DNA of 64,000 nucleotides. Origin: Motacilla alba alba (Eukaryota > Chordata > Aves > Passeriformes > Motacillidae). Shown here in pieces: positions 44,501 through 54,862 of the stretch (positions are counted from its first letter, which is position 1; each line of letters starts with the position of its first letter). The stretch covers positions 3,187,501-3,251,500 of the forward strand of contig NC_052034.1 of assembly GCF_015832195.1 (NCBI RefSeq), in the 5' to 3' direction. The notes beneath the pieces are model-generated. The model was not told where the DNA came from. It ran no database searches and worked only from the letters and a program-made list of their open reading frames with translations. The translations under genes and the position numbers were made by a program.

Positions 44501-47500
44501 ACACATAATCTTTTGAGACTTGGGACTCTGCTCTGGAAGAGAGAAAAAATTACACTCAAATTCAGATTTCTCAGTTAGGACCCTGTGGTTTCAAATTCTT
44601 TTTAGAGATCAAAAAGCTGAGGTGCTTTGGTGACTAAAACATCATTTTCCTTGTTTAAGTGGCTTTGGGGCTGAGGTTGTGTATTGTGGAGGCACATGAT
44701 AAATAACTACACGAGAAAGACAAACAGCAAGAGAAAGGGATGCAACACGAGGAAACAGTTGGGCAAACAAAAGGAACCAATATGAAGAAAGAAGTGCTTC
44801 CTTTTTGGCTGCACACTTCCACAAATGAGGGAGGACTGAGTAGAGGCAAAGTAGAGAAATGTTACTGTGCATGTAGTTCACTACCAAAAGGAAATATTTT
44901 AATTTCATCCTTACTTCCAGCAGCCTTTTGAAGAGGTGGAATCCAAATGACAACAAATCAGTTACAAGGGGAGGAACTCTATCAAAAAAATCCAATAACA
45001 AAACCAGTACATTGCACACATAAATCTCCACAAGTCTCTTGCAACCACTACTTATGTCATTTTCTGTAATACAGGATATTTACCTTCCATAGCAAGTGAA
45101 TTATCAATTCCCAGCCCCACCATCCAAACTTCCTGCAGGTCTTTAAGGTGGAATGGGACTGGTGAGGGAAGAACTGGACACAGCAATGTTCACTCAATTT
45201 CTCATGATTACACATGGAAGAACAGAAGCAACCTAAGCTCATTGAGTACACAATGATTTTGAAGTCTCTTCAGCAGCTTTTTTATTTTTAAACAAGTCAC
45301 ACAATACACAGCTCAAACTGACCAGCAGCAAGTTAATATCAGTGATACATAAAACTTTCTTCCTTGCAACATCACATCAGGCTTGCTAAGAACCTGAGAA
45401 CCGAGGCACTCCCTGCACCAAAACCTTCATTTCCCACCTCTTCAAGCAAAGGGAACACACGGCACTTACTTTTCATGAGTTTTCCTGACAAGTCCTTTAG
45501 TGCAGAGGAAGGGCTGTTTCTATTTGATACTGAAAGCTTGGAAGATTCTTGCTGATCAGCTGGCAGAGAGCGAGTCCCTGGCTCTGCTTTGCTGCGAGGC
45601 TCCCGCCCGGGCGGCCCCGCGCGGTTCTGGCCGCTGGCAGTTCTGTCGGGCTCGGGGCCGGGGCCCTCCAGCCTCTCCTCCAGCCAGGCAGCAGGAGGAG
45701 AGGAGGCCAATTCCTGCTGCTTGGAGGGGGACACGGGCTCTGCCAGGGAGCTCTGCTTCACCGTGTTCAGGCTGTGCGCGCGGATGCGGGACCAGGTGGT
45801 GGAGTGGAAGCTCTCGGCCTCTAACCAGAATTTCACCAGGTGCTCCATCCTGCGCAGCTCCATGAACTGGATGAAGTAAGGGAGGGCGACGCTGTCCTGC
45901 AGGACTTGTTCAAGGGTCTTGGAAAGGCTTGATTTGGTCTCTTGAGCCTGGTAATTCAGACACGATCTGCCTAAAGGAAAACATGAAAGGGGGTGAGTCC
46001 ATATGGTTTGGGGGCTGGATACAAAAGTGTCCTGTAATGCAACTGTGAAGAGGCAGTTCCAACACAATGCCAAAGTAAAGGATTGTCTGTTCCCTTCAAA
46101 TACCTCCCAGGGTAACACAGATGCTACGCTTTTATTTACCTAACTGCTTACCTGAAAATCAAGGGATGGTGAGTGCACACCATCACAAAATAAATACACA
46201 AAACAAAAAGAAAAGCTGACATTCTTACAGCCTTACCTAAGTCTCCAAAGTGAGCAGCTTCCATGTGACTTGGCTGCTTTTTGAGGGCAGCTGTGCGGCT
46301 GCTGGAGAAGGAGTCCATGTTGGCAGAGATGGCATTGATGGCCACATGGCTTGGTCCTGCAGCCTCCAGCAAGGCATGATTCCTAGTGCTTCTCTGAGGG
46401 GAATGTACTGGGACTGGAGCTGGAATCAAGACAGGAACTGTTAAAGCACAAGGACCCCAAGACCTCTTCTAAACATTGCCTGATGCCAAGCACCCCAAAA
46501 TATCCCAGGGGGTTTGCAAGAGTCAGTCTCATTAGAACCTCACTGCACCACGGGCTGTCATCTTTGATCAAGGGCCAATTAAAGACCACAAGTTTTATTA
46601 TTGAGAGAATAAACTCACTCCCACCCATCCCTATTTTCCTCATTCAGCAGCAAATCAGGAGATGCCACGTCTAGGTTTACGTGTGAAATATTCCTGAGTC
46701 TTCCTGCTTCCTTGATAACCACAACTGTAACAACTTTATACTCTGTCAACAGTTTAGTTTAGCTCCAATGCTCCTGCCAATCAATTTCCATGCCTTTTTG
46801 AAAGTAAAATGTGTTAAAAAATCCTGAGCTACAAAGCCATCTGTGAGGTTTAATAAGAGTTATTTCTCAAAAATATTTTTGTTGCTTCTGCTTGGTTGCA
46901 AGAGGAAAAAAAAAGCAATAAGGAAATACCTGTGATGAAACCCAGGCTATAAACTTAACCCCCTCTGGCTGTTTTAGGACACAAGTGGCTACTGGAGCTC
47001 AAAAAAACCTTGAACTTCCTCACACAAAACTCTGCTAATTGTTAATTGATGACAAAGCTGAAAAAAACCCCAAACATGCTGACAGCAGATTCCAAAGCTC
47101 TCAGGAAGCTGTGTTGGATGAGGATGTCATGCAGGGACATCTTACACCTCTGACTCAAAAATAAAGCACATCAGATGAGCTGATCAGCTCAACACTTCCC
47201 AGGGATGTGTTCCATCAAGGTGTCAGGCAACCTGGGCTTCATGACTTCCATGCTGCATCACTTCAGTTTTATTCCCAATTTTATGACAGCAGTTGACAAT
47301 TTCACACTTAGATGTCACAGCACAGATACCTCAGGAGCAATGGAAACATTTAAATTATTGCCAAGTGCTTGTGTAATTGCAGGATTGGACATCAGGACAC
47401 CACCTGCTGCTTCTTACAAAGCCTCTGGGTGTTTCATACCAGCAATAATGGAGAAAATACCTTTTTCCCGAGGCCAAGGGATGGCAGCAGTGGAAAAATT

Positions 47501-50500
47501 TGGTGGAGATCACTTGTGTAGAGCCAGAGCCACACTCCCCATGATGCTACAGGCTTTTGTCAGTTAGATTTAAATTTAATTTTATATTTTGGACATTTAA
47601 GAAAAAAATGTCCTATTCCAAGGGTCAAACAAAGATGCTGTCTGCACAGCAGCTCACAATGTGCAATACTATAAATTTTCAAGTTTATTTTTATTTTCAG
47701 GGTCACCATACTGGTAGGTGCACTGAAAGGTGAGGTGGGGCTATGAAACAGATGCAACTCACTGTTTCCTGCATTTGATTTGAAAGACAGACCACCAAGG
47801 TAAAAAAAAGCCTGTAATTTTCTCTTGATGTGCAGATAACACATTACCAAGCACAGAAACAAGATTTTGTCTGAGGGTATAAAAGTAACAGATCAGATTC
47901 TGGCATTTACCTCATCTCCTTTCAGAACTGCAAGAAAATCTGACAGGATCAACAAACTTGTTTTCCTACAGTTCACAAATCTCTTTTCCTCCAAGATCTT
48001 TTCTCCTTTCCTAAGAGCTTGAGCAGCAAGACCTCTGCACCCCACAAGGAATGGCTCATTCAGGACTGGGATCTTCAGCCTCACAAGCCCCATCAAAGTT
48101 AAATCCACAGCTTCTTCTGCAAATCAGACACAGTGAAGCTGCACTTTCCAAACTGCAAAGGACACTGCACCTGAGCAAGGAACTGCAGGAGCAATTTGTT
48201 GTGGATAAGGAACAAGCACAACACGCAAGGTGACCGGAGTGCCTGATCACTTTGAATTAAAGCTCACGCCTGACATCACTCAGTAACCTCCTGTACCTAC
48301 AGATTCAGCAAGAGGAGGAGGAAAGATTCGTTACTATAAATAGCCAGAAACAGAATTAAGTTCTGGGTTTGGTTTAGGTTTGATGCACAGGTCAGATCTG
48401 TGCTCAGGAGTAAGGAATGATCCTGTTGGGGAAGATAAAAATGGTGAATGATGGCAGAGATCTCAATTTACAGACAAAAGTTTGATCTTACTTTTAATTG
48501 CTTTGACATCTGTGGTCTTTTCTTGTTCTTTGCCTTTCACTGTAAAATACAAGGGAAAATGTTAATGCTATTTTGGGTCACTAATGGCATTCACCTGAGA
48601 ATGGACAGAATTCCCAACATCAGCAAGTATCAGAGGCAGATGGAAACTGTAATTTTGTTAAGACTGATTTCTCATTTAAATTGCACGTCCAGTAACTGAC
48701 AGAGGCTTTCAAAAGCAAAACCTTATCATCCATTAATTAAGTTTCATGAAATACAGGCTGTTACATTTCCATGGAGGAAGATGTTTGCTGTCTGTAGATT
48801 AAAGCTACATTCAGGGTGACTTTAATAAACAGCATGAACTGGGAAGAGTGGGAAAGGTGCGTTTAAAGTGTAGAGCACTGGCAGGTGCTCTCTGTGAACC
48901 AAAAATCACCTAAAAACAACATTTCCCTCGTGTTACAGGAAGAGCAGCACAACACCCAACACTGAGGAGATGTGGGCTGGCTCTGGCTCCATGGAGCTGC
49001 TTCCATGCACATGATGGGTACCACAGAAATGCTCTGGAAACTCCCTGCAAACGGTTCATTCTCTCACAAATAGTCTTGCTTAATCATCATGAAACCCCAG
49101 GTGAGCAACCGATGGGGAGATAACAGTGTAAAAAGTTGTGATGGAAAAGCACTTTGAGGATTTATTTTTTCTTTAATATTACTATTTTTTAAAGGAAGCT
49201 CCTAAAGGAAGTGAAGGAGGAGATCTGTTCAAAACAAAAATAAAGAAGCCCAAGCAGCACATGAACAGGATGGCAGAGATACAAATGCAGGGTGATATTG
49301 GAGAATGTGAGCTACCACGGAGGCTGCTCCAGGCAAGGATTATTACTACAAATAGGTCATCCCTGCACACCGACCGTGGAGCCCTTCCTGAGGTAACCAC
49401 AAGGCACAGCCCAGCACAATCCCACATTTACATCACAAAACACATCCCCAAAACCCACCCGAAGCGTTCCCATTCCGACCCAAGGATGGTAAATATTTTA
49501 AAGGAGAGCTCCGGTCTCCGGTTACATAATTGCCCTGGCCCGGCGGCTGCAGCGCTGCCTGCCAGCCTCCCCTGCGAGCACGAACTCCGCAAACCGGCAG
49601 CTCAGGGTCGAACTTCCAGCTGCCAGGGAGCACACTGTGTGACAGAGGGGTTTTTAAAAGAGGAGGATTCTCCCCACGCTGACCTGCAGCCCGATGCAGC
49701 AGGAGGGTAACCAGCCTTTACATAACTGGAGCTGATGGACAGGAGAGAAATCAACCTCTGTGAACTCTCATCTTTCCCAAATCACTCCAGTATTTCATCA
49801 AACCCGTTCCTAGCTACCAGCAGCAATTCCTGGGTTTCACACAACAGCCCTCCATAAGCCTATTTTCAGTTTAAATACCTCTGTTCCTTCTTTCCAAGCT
49901 ACTCAGTTCCTCCCTAAATACCTACTTACTACTGGAAACACAAACTCCAGGGTCGTGTCCCAACCCTTTCCACACAGGCTGCTGCTGTCCCCAGCAGCTC
50001 TGAGCAGGACCGAGTGACATCCGTAACAGGAGGGGAAAAATCAGCTGGATCCAGGACAAGCCTGAATTGCAGAGAGTGAAGTTTCACCACATGAATTCAC
50101 TTTCACTTCCCCCAGAAAGCGGATGCTGTGTGGTGCCTGTGTGAAACCAGAAGGAACCACAGACCAAGGGCTGAGGGTGAGATTGCCAGTGGCCAATCCC
50201 ATTCCAAAGGGTGCCAAGCCAGCATGTGACATTCCAGAATTTCAATTCACATCCTGAAATGCTCTGAACAAACTCAAAAAGCGTTCACAGTGTGTCAACA
50301 GCACACAAAAAACAACGAGATCCTGCTGAGGTCAGCCAGGCTGTGGGACTGCACGTTATTCCCAGGATATCCCCAGGGATGAGCTGTTCCACTGGCAGCA
50401 GTTTCACAACCTGCCCTCAAGCACCCAGCTCACCTGCTATACTTTGATTTCTCAACCCATTATCCACCCTCAGTCTGCCAGACCTTTATTTTAAGGCCCA

Positions 50501-52149
50501 AGCTATAAAAACACTTCACCCTTGGTTTTGATTTTTCTACAGGTCAGTTGCTTTATGATCCTTGCTATGGTTTCATTTTAAATTAATTTTTTACCTACTG
50601 CAATATCCTCATAAACAACAACAGCTCACCCCAGGAACACTGGTGTTTGTAGGATTTTGGCCTGCACGTGGCCAGAGTTTTATCCTAAGCCTCAATGTGC
50701 TGCTTTCCTCACAGCTTCAGTTCAAATCTTTTCTAAAAGCCACACCTAAAAACGGAGATCACACCGAGCAGTGCTTTATGCACAGCCCAGATGAAAGGTT
50801 GCTTTTCTCCTCTCCTTCACAGCGGCTCTCTGGGGCATTTAGTACTGATTTGCCTCTCTGACCAAAGATCCTTTAATCAAAGGAACACAGATCCTCAATT
50901 ACACTTCTCAGATAATCAGAGCTTTCATGGCTTTCTCCCTGAGAAAGTTTCCACACAGGCTGACCTTGTCCCTGTGATCCCGCGTCAGGACGGAACCTCA
51001 GCTCCACCATTCTCAATGAAGCAGCAGGAGCTCTTTTTGAAGAGTTTATAACCACTATCAAAGTTTTATTCTGCAGCCCAACAGTTGTATCTAAACACCC
51101 CAAAAAGGATTATGGCACTTGCAAGGCCCTCAGTGGCTTCCAGACTCTTCAGATCTCCTAAGTTTAGATTCACTTCTTGCACAACTGCTGCACTAACCTC
51201 CCCAAAGAGTGACATTTTCAGTGCTGCTGCTTTGGCTGAGCAAGATCCAGAGGATGTGAGAGCCAAGAGCATCACCATCAGCCCAGGTAGCACGTCCTTG
51301 CCTCCCAGGATGTGCATTTTGGGTTCAGTAGCCCCAAGAGGCTTTAGGACAGCGCTGCATCAGAAGATCAGTGGTTGCATTGCTTGAGCTGCAGCATCAC
51401 GAGGAAAAAGAACTTTCCCAAGGGGCCCTTTCTAAAAGGTGCCACTTTCAACAAAAACCACCCAAACCACAGCTGGGCAGCTTGAGAGCGCTGGGCCCTG
51501 CCTGCAGCACGAGCACAAAGTGCCTTCAAAATGCTGCACTGCCAGAGAACACTTAAACTGCACCCACTTGTGCTGCTGGAGTAGTATAAATATTTCAGCA
51601 GCCCTGAATTTCCCAGCTTGTGCTCTCTACCAAATCTATTGCAGAATAAACTGCCAAGGACTCCTGTGGCTTTCACGGAGAGCCCGGTGCCATGAGATCC
51701 CTTCTTCACTGACATTTTCAGCTGCTGCTGTACATTCCCAGCCCATTGTAATTTTTACAAAGCCGGCTATGTCAGCGTTGTGAAAAACCATCTGTAAAGG
51801 GCTCAGAGGCTCAAACCCTGCACGAAGCGTGGGAGGTGCCACAGCCCCCTCCCGCCCCGGTCACCGTGCGGAGCCGCAGCCCGGGGCCCGCAGCCGCTCA
51901 CCGGAGAGCCCCGGCGGCAGCCGAGCCCCCCGAGCCCCGGCGCCCCGAGCCCTCCCAACCCCGCGGGAGGACGCGGCGCCGGCACTGACCGTCATTGGCG
52001 GGGAGGCCGCTCCTCAGGGCCCGCGCGTCCTCGCGGGGCCCGGCGGCGGTGCCCGGAGCGGCAGGGCCGGGGCCCGGCAGCCGTGCGGGGGACGAGCCCG
52101 GCGGCCGCCCGCCCGCCGCCCCCCTACCTTTCCGCCTGAAGAAGGACAT
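35574..52149 (-). CDS. AKAP10: AKAP10 (D-AKAP2), complete, 15 coding exons, 621 aa
   Basis: Dual-specificity A-kinase anchoring protein: it holds PKA regulatory subunits RI and RII near membranes, and carries RGS-homology domains reported to bind Rab GTPases (family knowledge). Exons: 52149-52128, 48539-48492, 46419-46237, 45970-45470, 44092-43994, 43565-43481, 43144-43021, 41959-41823, 40879-40735, 40020-39847, 38448-38339, 37994-37912, 37355-37303, 36720-36625, 35579-35574. Total 1866 nt. RGS domain 1 is split (about 100-150 and 270-335), RGS domain 2 spans about 338-470, the PKA-binding amphipathic helix EEMAWRIAKMIVNDVMQQAQ is at about 591-610, and the protein ends TKL, a PDZ-type tail. 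The start is at MSFFRRK; the human protein has about 22 extra residues upstream and this frame is also open upstream, so an earlier start is possible. The linker in exon 4 is unlike the human one. Confidence 0.97.
36625..36720 (-). CDS. AKAP10: AKAP10 coding exon 14 (PKA-binding helix)
   Basis: Residues 589-620: AQEEMAWRIAKMIVNDVMQQ, AQCEQPLEKVTK. This is the amphipathic helix that docks on PKA R subunits. Donor GTAGGG. Confidence 0.97.
37303..37355 (-). CDS. AKAP10: AKAP10 coding exon 13
   Basis: Residues 571-588: GSMFSQAMKKWVQGNTDE, just before the PKA-binding helix. Donor GTGTGT. Confidence 0.96.
37912..37994 (-). CDS. AKAP10: AKAP10 coding exon 12
   Basis: Residues 543-570: GKMTFGRVSDLGQFIRESEP, EPDVKKSK. 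The donor is the weak GTTTGC. Confidence 0.94.
38339..38448 (-). CDS. AKAP10: AKAP10 coding exon 11
   Basis: Residues 507-542: SNVKKANVKILKNFDEAIIV, DAASLDPESLYQRTYA. Acceptor TTGTAG, donor GTAAGG. Confidence 0.96.
39847..40020 (-). CDS. AKAP10: AKAP10 coding exon 10
   Basis: Residues 449-506: VFLPGFLSSNLYYKYLNDLI, HSVRGDEFPGGNIALSIHGP, then a Ser/Asp-rich linker. Donor GTACCA. Confidence 0.95.
40735..40879 (-). CDS. AKAP10: AKAP10 coding exon 9
   Basis: Residues 400-448: YFSLQATHPLGFDDSVRLEI, ESNICREGGPLPNCFTTPLR, QAWTTMET. Acceptor CCCAG, donor GTGAGA. Confidence 0.97.
41603..41654. repeat. Two exact tandem copies of a 26-bp unit
   Basis: TTTAAGAATGGAATCCTTGT plus AAGGAG occurs at 41603 and 41629, in AKAP10 intron 8. 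Confidence 0.93.
41823..41959 (-). CDS. AKAP10: AKAP10 coding exon 8
   Basis: Residues 355-399: YMEKEDAVNVLQFWLAADNF, QSQLAAKEGQYDGQEAQNDA, MILYD; core of RGS domain 2. Donor GTGAGG. Confidence 0.97.
42713..42950 (-). mobile_element. CR1 LINE 3' fragment
   Basis: Begins with AGAATCATAGAATTACAGAA (the reverse complement of the CR1 tail), then CCCCTGCCATGGGCAGGGGC, AGCCTGGCCTTGGGCACT and CTGCCACCCTCCAGGG-type blocks. 5'-truncated, no ORF, in AKAP10 intron 7 and in the same orientation as the gene. Confidence 0.93.
43021..43144 (-). CDS. AKAP10: AKAP10 coding exon 7
   Basis: Residues 313-354: HFSEFLRSHHFCKYQIEVLT, SGTVYLADILFCESALFYFS, bridging the two RGS domains. Donor GTGAGT. A CR1 fragment lies about 70 bases past this exon. 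Confidence 0.97.
43481..43565 (-). CDS. AKAP10: AKAP10 coding exon 6
   Basis: Residues 285-312: AKICGEDGQVDPNCFVTAQS then IVFNAMEQ, second half of RGS domain 1. Donor GTAAGT. Confidence 0.97.
43994..44092 (-). CDS. AKAP10: AKAP10 coding exon 5
   Basis: Residues 252-284: SIERDAVSTFTKYISPDAAK, PIPITEAMRNDIV. Acceptor CGCAG, donor GTAAGA. Confidence 0.96.
45470..45970 (-). CDS. AKAP10: AKAP10 coding exon 4 (501 nt)
   Basis: Residues about 85-251. Starts RSCLNYQAQETKSSLSKTLE and includes the first half of RGS domain 1 (LPYFIQFMELRRMEHLVKFW). It then has a GC-rich Pro/Gly/Arg/Glu linker unlike the human one, and ends NRNSPSSALKDLSGKLMK. Donor GTAAGT. Confidence 0.96.
46237..46419 (-). CDS. AKAP10: AKAP10 coding exon 3
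   Basis: Residues about 24-84: VHSPQRSTRNHALLEAAGPS, HVAINAISANMDSFSSSRTA, LKKQPSHMEAAHFGDL. Acceptor TTCCAG, donor GTAAGG. Confidence 0.97.
   Translation of the reverse strand, partial: LQSQYIPLREALGIMPCWRLQDQAMWPSMPSLPTWTPSPAAAQLPSKSSQVTWKLLTLET
48492..48539 (-). CDS. AKAP10: AKAP10 coding exon 2
   Basis: VKGKEQEKTTDVKAIK, nearly identical to human VKGKEQEKTSDVKSIK. Acceptor TTACAG, donor GTAAGA. Too short to stand out as an ORF. Confidence 0.95.
48540..52127 (-). other. AKAP10: AKAP10 intron 1, 3.6 kb
   Basis: Mostly unremarkable sequence, with a small GC-rich patch at about 49.5-49.65 kb and a steep CpG rise after 51.8 kb. ORFs here are short and show no known domain. Confidence 0.8.
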
Positions 52150-52560
52150 AGCGCCGGGGAGGGGGCGAGGCGGCCGCCGGGGCGGGGGAAGGCGGGAGGG
52201 AGGGAAGGCAGCGCGCTGGGTCCTATGAATGAGGCTGCTGCGCCCGCCCGCCGCCGCCGCTCCCTCCGCCTCTTCCTCCCGCGGCGGCGCCCGCGGCCGC
52301 CATGTTGTCAACAACGGGCCCGCGCCCGCTTCCGGCAGCGCCGCCCGCGCGGCACGGCGGGATGCGCCCGCACTCGACATGGCCGCCCCGGCCTCGCGCC
52401 CGCCGGGCAACGGGGCCGGGCGGGGCCGCCATGTTGGGTGAGGGCAAGGAGCCCGCGGGGGGCCGGGAGGGGCGGCGCGGCCATCTTTGATCAGGGCGGG
52501 GGGCGCCGGGCGGCGTGAGGCGCCGGCCGCCATCTTGGCTGAGGGCACGGGTGACCCGGG
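51830..52560 (-). promoter_or_regulatory. AKAP10: AKAP10 CpG-island promoter with YY1-like sites
   Basis: Dense CpG sequence around coding exon 1. Upstream of the start codon are YY1-type CCGCCAT(G/C)TT motifs near 52297, 52425, 52479 and 52527, plus GACATGGCCGCC at 52376 in the other orientation. GCTTCCGG (ETS site, minus strand CCGGAAGC) is at 52328-52335. The transcription start is not determined. Confidence 0.65.
52128..52149 (-). CDS. AKAP10: AKAP10 coding exon 1 (22 nt)
   Basis: MSFFRRK, identical to the conserved AKAP10 start region. Donor GTAGGG. The frame stays open upstream without a clear homologue of the human MRGAG extension. Confidence 0.92.
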
Positions 52561-52587
52561 GACGCTGCGGCAGCTCGGGCGCGTCCC

Positions 52588-52980
52588 GAGGGCACCGGGA
52601 CATAGCCCCGAGGGCAGGGGACACAGCCCCGAGGGCACGGGACAGAGAGCCCCAGAGCGGGGGACACAGCTCCGAGGGCAGGGGACACAGCCCCAGAGCG
52701 GGGGACACAGCCCCGAGGGCAGGGGACACAGCCCCAGAGCGGGGGACACAGCCCCGAGGGCAGGGGACACAGAGCCCCAGAGCGGGGGACACAGCCTTGA
52801 GGGCAGGGGACACAGAGCCCCAGAGCGGGGGACACAGCCTTGAGGGCAGGGGACACAGCCCCAGAGCGGGGGACACAGCCCCAGAGCGGGGGACACAGCC
52901 TTGAGGGCAGGGGACACAGAGCCCCAGAGCGGGGGACACAGCCTTGAGGGCAGGGGACACAGCCCCGAGGGCAGGGGACG
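52588..52980. repeat. G-rich minisatellite, alternating 20/21-bp units
   Basis: About 19 units alternate between GAGGGCAGGGGACACAGCCC- and GAGCGGGGGACACAGCCCC-type blocks, giving a composite period of about 40 bases. Runs of four to five G recur on the plus strand. It lies about 440 bases upstream of the AKAP10 start codon. Confidence 0.95.
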
Positions 52981-53218
52981 GCGGGAGAGCGCCGTGCAGG
53001 GCCGTGAGAGCCGAGGCGCCCTGGAGAGAGCCCTCAGGGACGTGTCCCAAAATGTCCCCTTGGGCCGTGGGGGCCGCAGCAGAGGGGCGGACAAACAGAC
53101 GGACACACGGACAGCCGCGCCCGGGGTGTGGGGGCTCTGCGGTGCCCGTCCCAGTCCTGCAGCCGTGTGGGCTCTGCCTGTGCAGGACACGCGTGGCCGC
53201 GGCCGGTGCCAGAATGCG

Positions 53219-53372
53219 GCATCTCCCTCATCCCACGGCATCTCCCTCATCCCACAGTATCTCCATCATCCCATGGCATCTCCCTCATCCCACGGCATCT
53301 CCCTCATCCCACGGCATCTCCCTCATCCCACGGCAGCTCCTTCATCCCACGGCATCTCCCTCATCCCACGGC
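53219..53372. repeat. Tandem 19-bp repeat, 8 copies
   Basis: Units of GGCATCTCCCTCATCCCAC, with a few substituted copies. Confidence 0.95.
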
Positions 53373-54763
53373 AGCCTGAGTCCAGCACAGCCAGAAATCC
53401 CTGTCGAACTCCTCTCCACCTGCGGAATGGCTGTCCCATAAGTCAGTTCCGTCTGCGCCCCGAATCCTGCCACAAAAATCCTCTTAATCATCCTCCCGAG
53501 GCAAATCTGCTCGTCCTTCACCTGCCAGGAACGTTTGTCACCGTGACACGGCGCTTAGGTTGATATCCGAGGAGATCTCTGCTCCACGAGCTTTGCAAAC
53601 ACTTTGTGAAGACTGTGATTATGAGTTCTGGTTAGTGAGTGTGTGAGGAAACTGAGGCACAGAGCCAGAGGGCAGCTCTGCCGTGTCACCCCGGATCGAT
53701 GCAGTGTCACCCTGTGCCGTGTAACTGTCCTGCCCTCGCCGCCCGAGCCCTGCCAAAATGATGTAATTAATAATCATTGTGTGAGTTTCTGCGCCGTCTT
53801 TCATCCATGCATTCCAAAGCTCTTTACAAACACTCAGTAATTAAGACTCATAAATTGTAAATGCCATAAAAGGGACACGGGGATCTTCAGGGCTGGGATG
53901 GAGCCGTCTCCTGGGCGGGATGGTGCCGCTGATCGACACCCTGTAGCAATTGCATTTTCTCTTTTGATATTATTTTTGTTAACTGGTGCTCTTTGATACA
54001 GTTTTGTACACATGCCCAGAGGCTGGCTGGAGCATAATGAACTGTTCTATATGGTTTCTGCATAATGAAGGGAATTATTTAATTGGCACATAACCTCAGA
54101 GACTGCTAATAGACTAAAACATTCTGAAGATGAGCAAATTGGAAAGAATGGGATGACTCAGGGAACACTAAATTAACATATTCTGCCAAAAATTTTGCAC
54201 CCGGTCCTCTTGGGTTTCAGGGTATCCATGGGGGTTGAAGAAGGATGCAATGATTTACAGAAGAGTTTGACATGAATTACCTTCCCTGGACTGAAATTTT
54301 CTCTCATTTTTGGCAATTCAGAAGGGCTGGAGCTCCAATCCAGAGCTGCTCACTCGGCCTTGCAGCTGGATCTGAACTGGAAGCGTGAGTGACAGCAGGT
54401 GCTGGAATCTTTAACAGAACATGACAGTTTAATTATCTGAGCAATCAGTTAAATGTGACTTCAGGACATGGGTTGGCCAACGTCACAGAAGCTGAGGGAC
54501 TCCTCCCTAAATGATAATATTCAAATAAAAAAAAAAAAAGCTGTCTCACTGCTTGATTTTTTCCTCTCCACAGCTAGAAACAGAAATAAACTTTCTCATA
54601 TATAGAATTCTCACTACTTTGGGAACACAAATAACAAAAATTATATGAGTAAGGACTTTAACAGCTGAGGTCTTACTCTGGAATAAATAACAATGTCCTA
54701 AACACATCAGGAGTCAAAGATGTCTTTGCACAGAAACTCACAGCACCTTCAATTAGAGACTTG

Positions 54764-54862
54764 TATTTTACTCCTAATTTTCTTTCATTTTACTCCTAAT
54801 TTTCTTTCTTTCTTTCTTCCTTTTTTTCTTTTTCTTTTTTTTTTTTTTTTTAATTTTATTTT
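54764..54862. repeat. Polypyrimidine tract with duplicated 22-mer
   Basis: ATTTTACTCCTAATTTTCTT occurs twice in tandem, followed by TTTC repeats and an 18-20 base T run. Confidence 0.9.

Noticed and set aside
51898..53250. 450-codon open frame on the minus strand reading CPPLWGSVSPALKAV-like repeats
   Set aside because: It is the G-rich minisatellite and CpG island read through; only the MSFFRRK stretch within it is real AKAP10 coding sequence. Upstream residues show no match to the human N-terminal extension.
53219..53372. Regular short repeats resembling a CRISPR array
   Set aside because: The units are directly tandem with no spacers and the genome is a vertebrate; it is a minisatellite. 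The same applies to 52588-52980 and 59392-59827.
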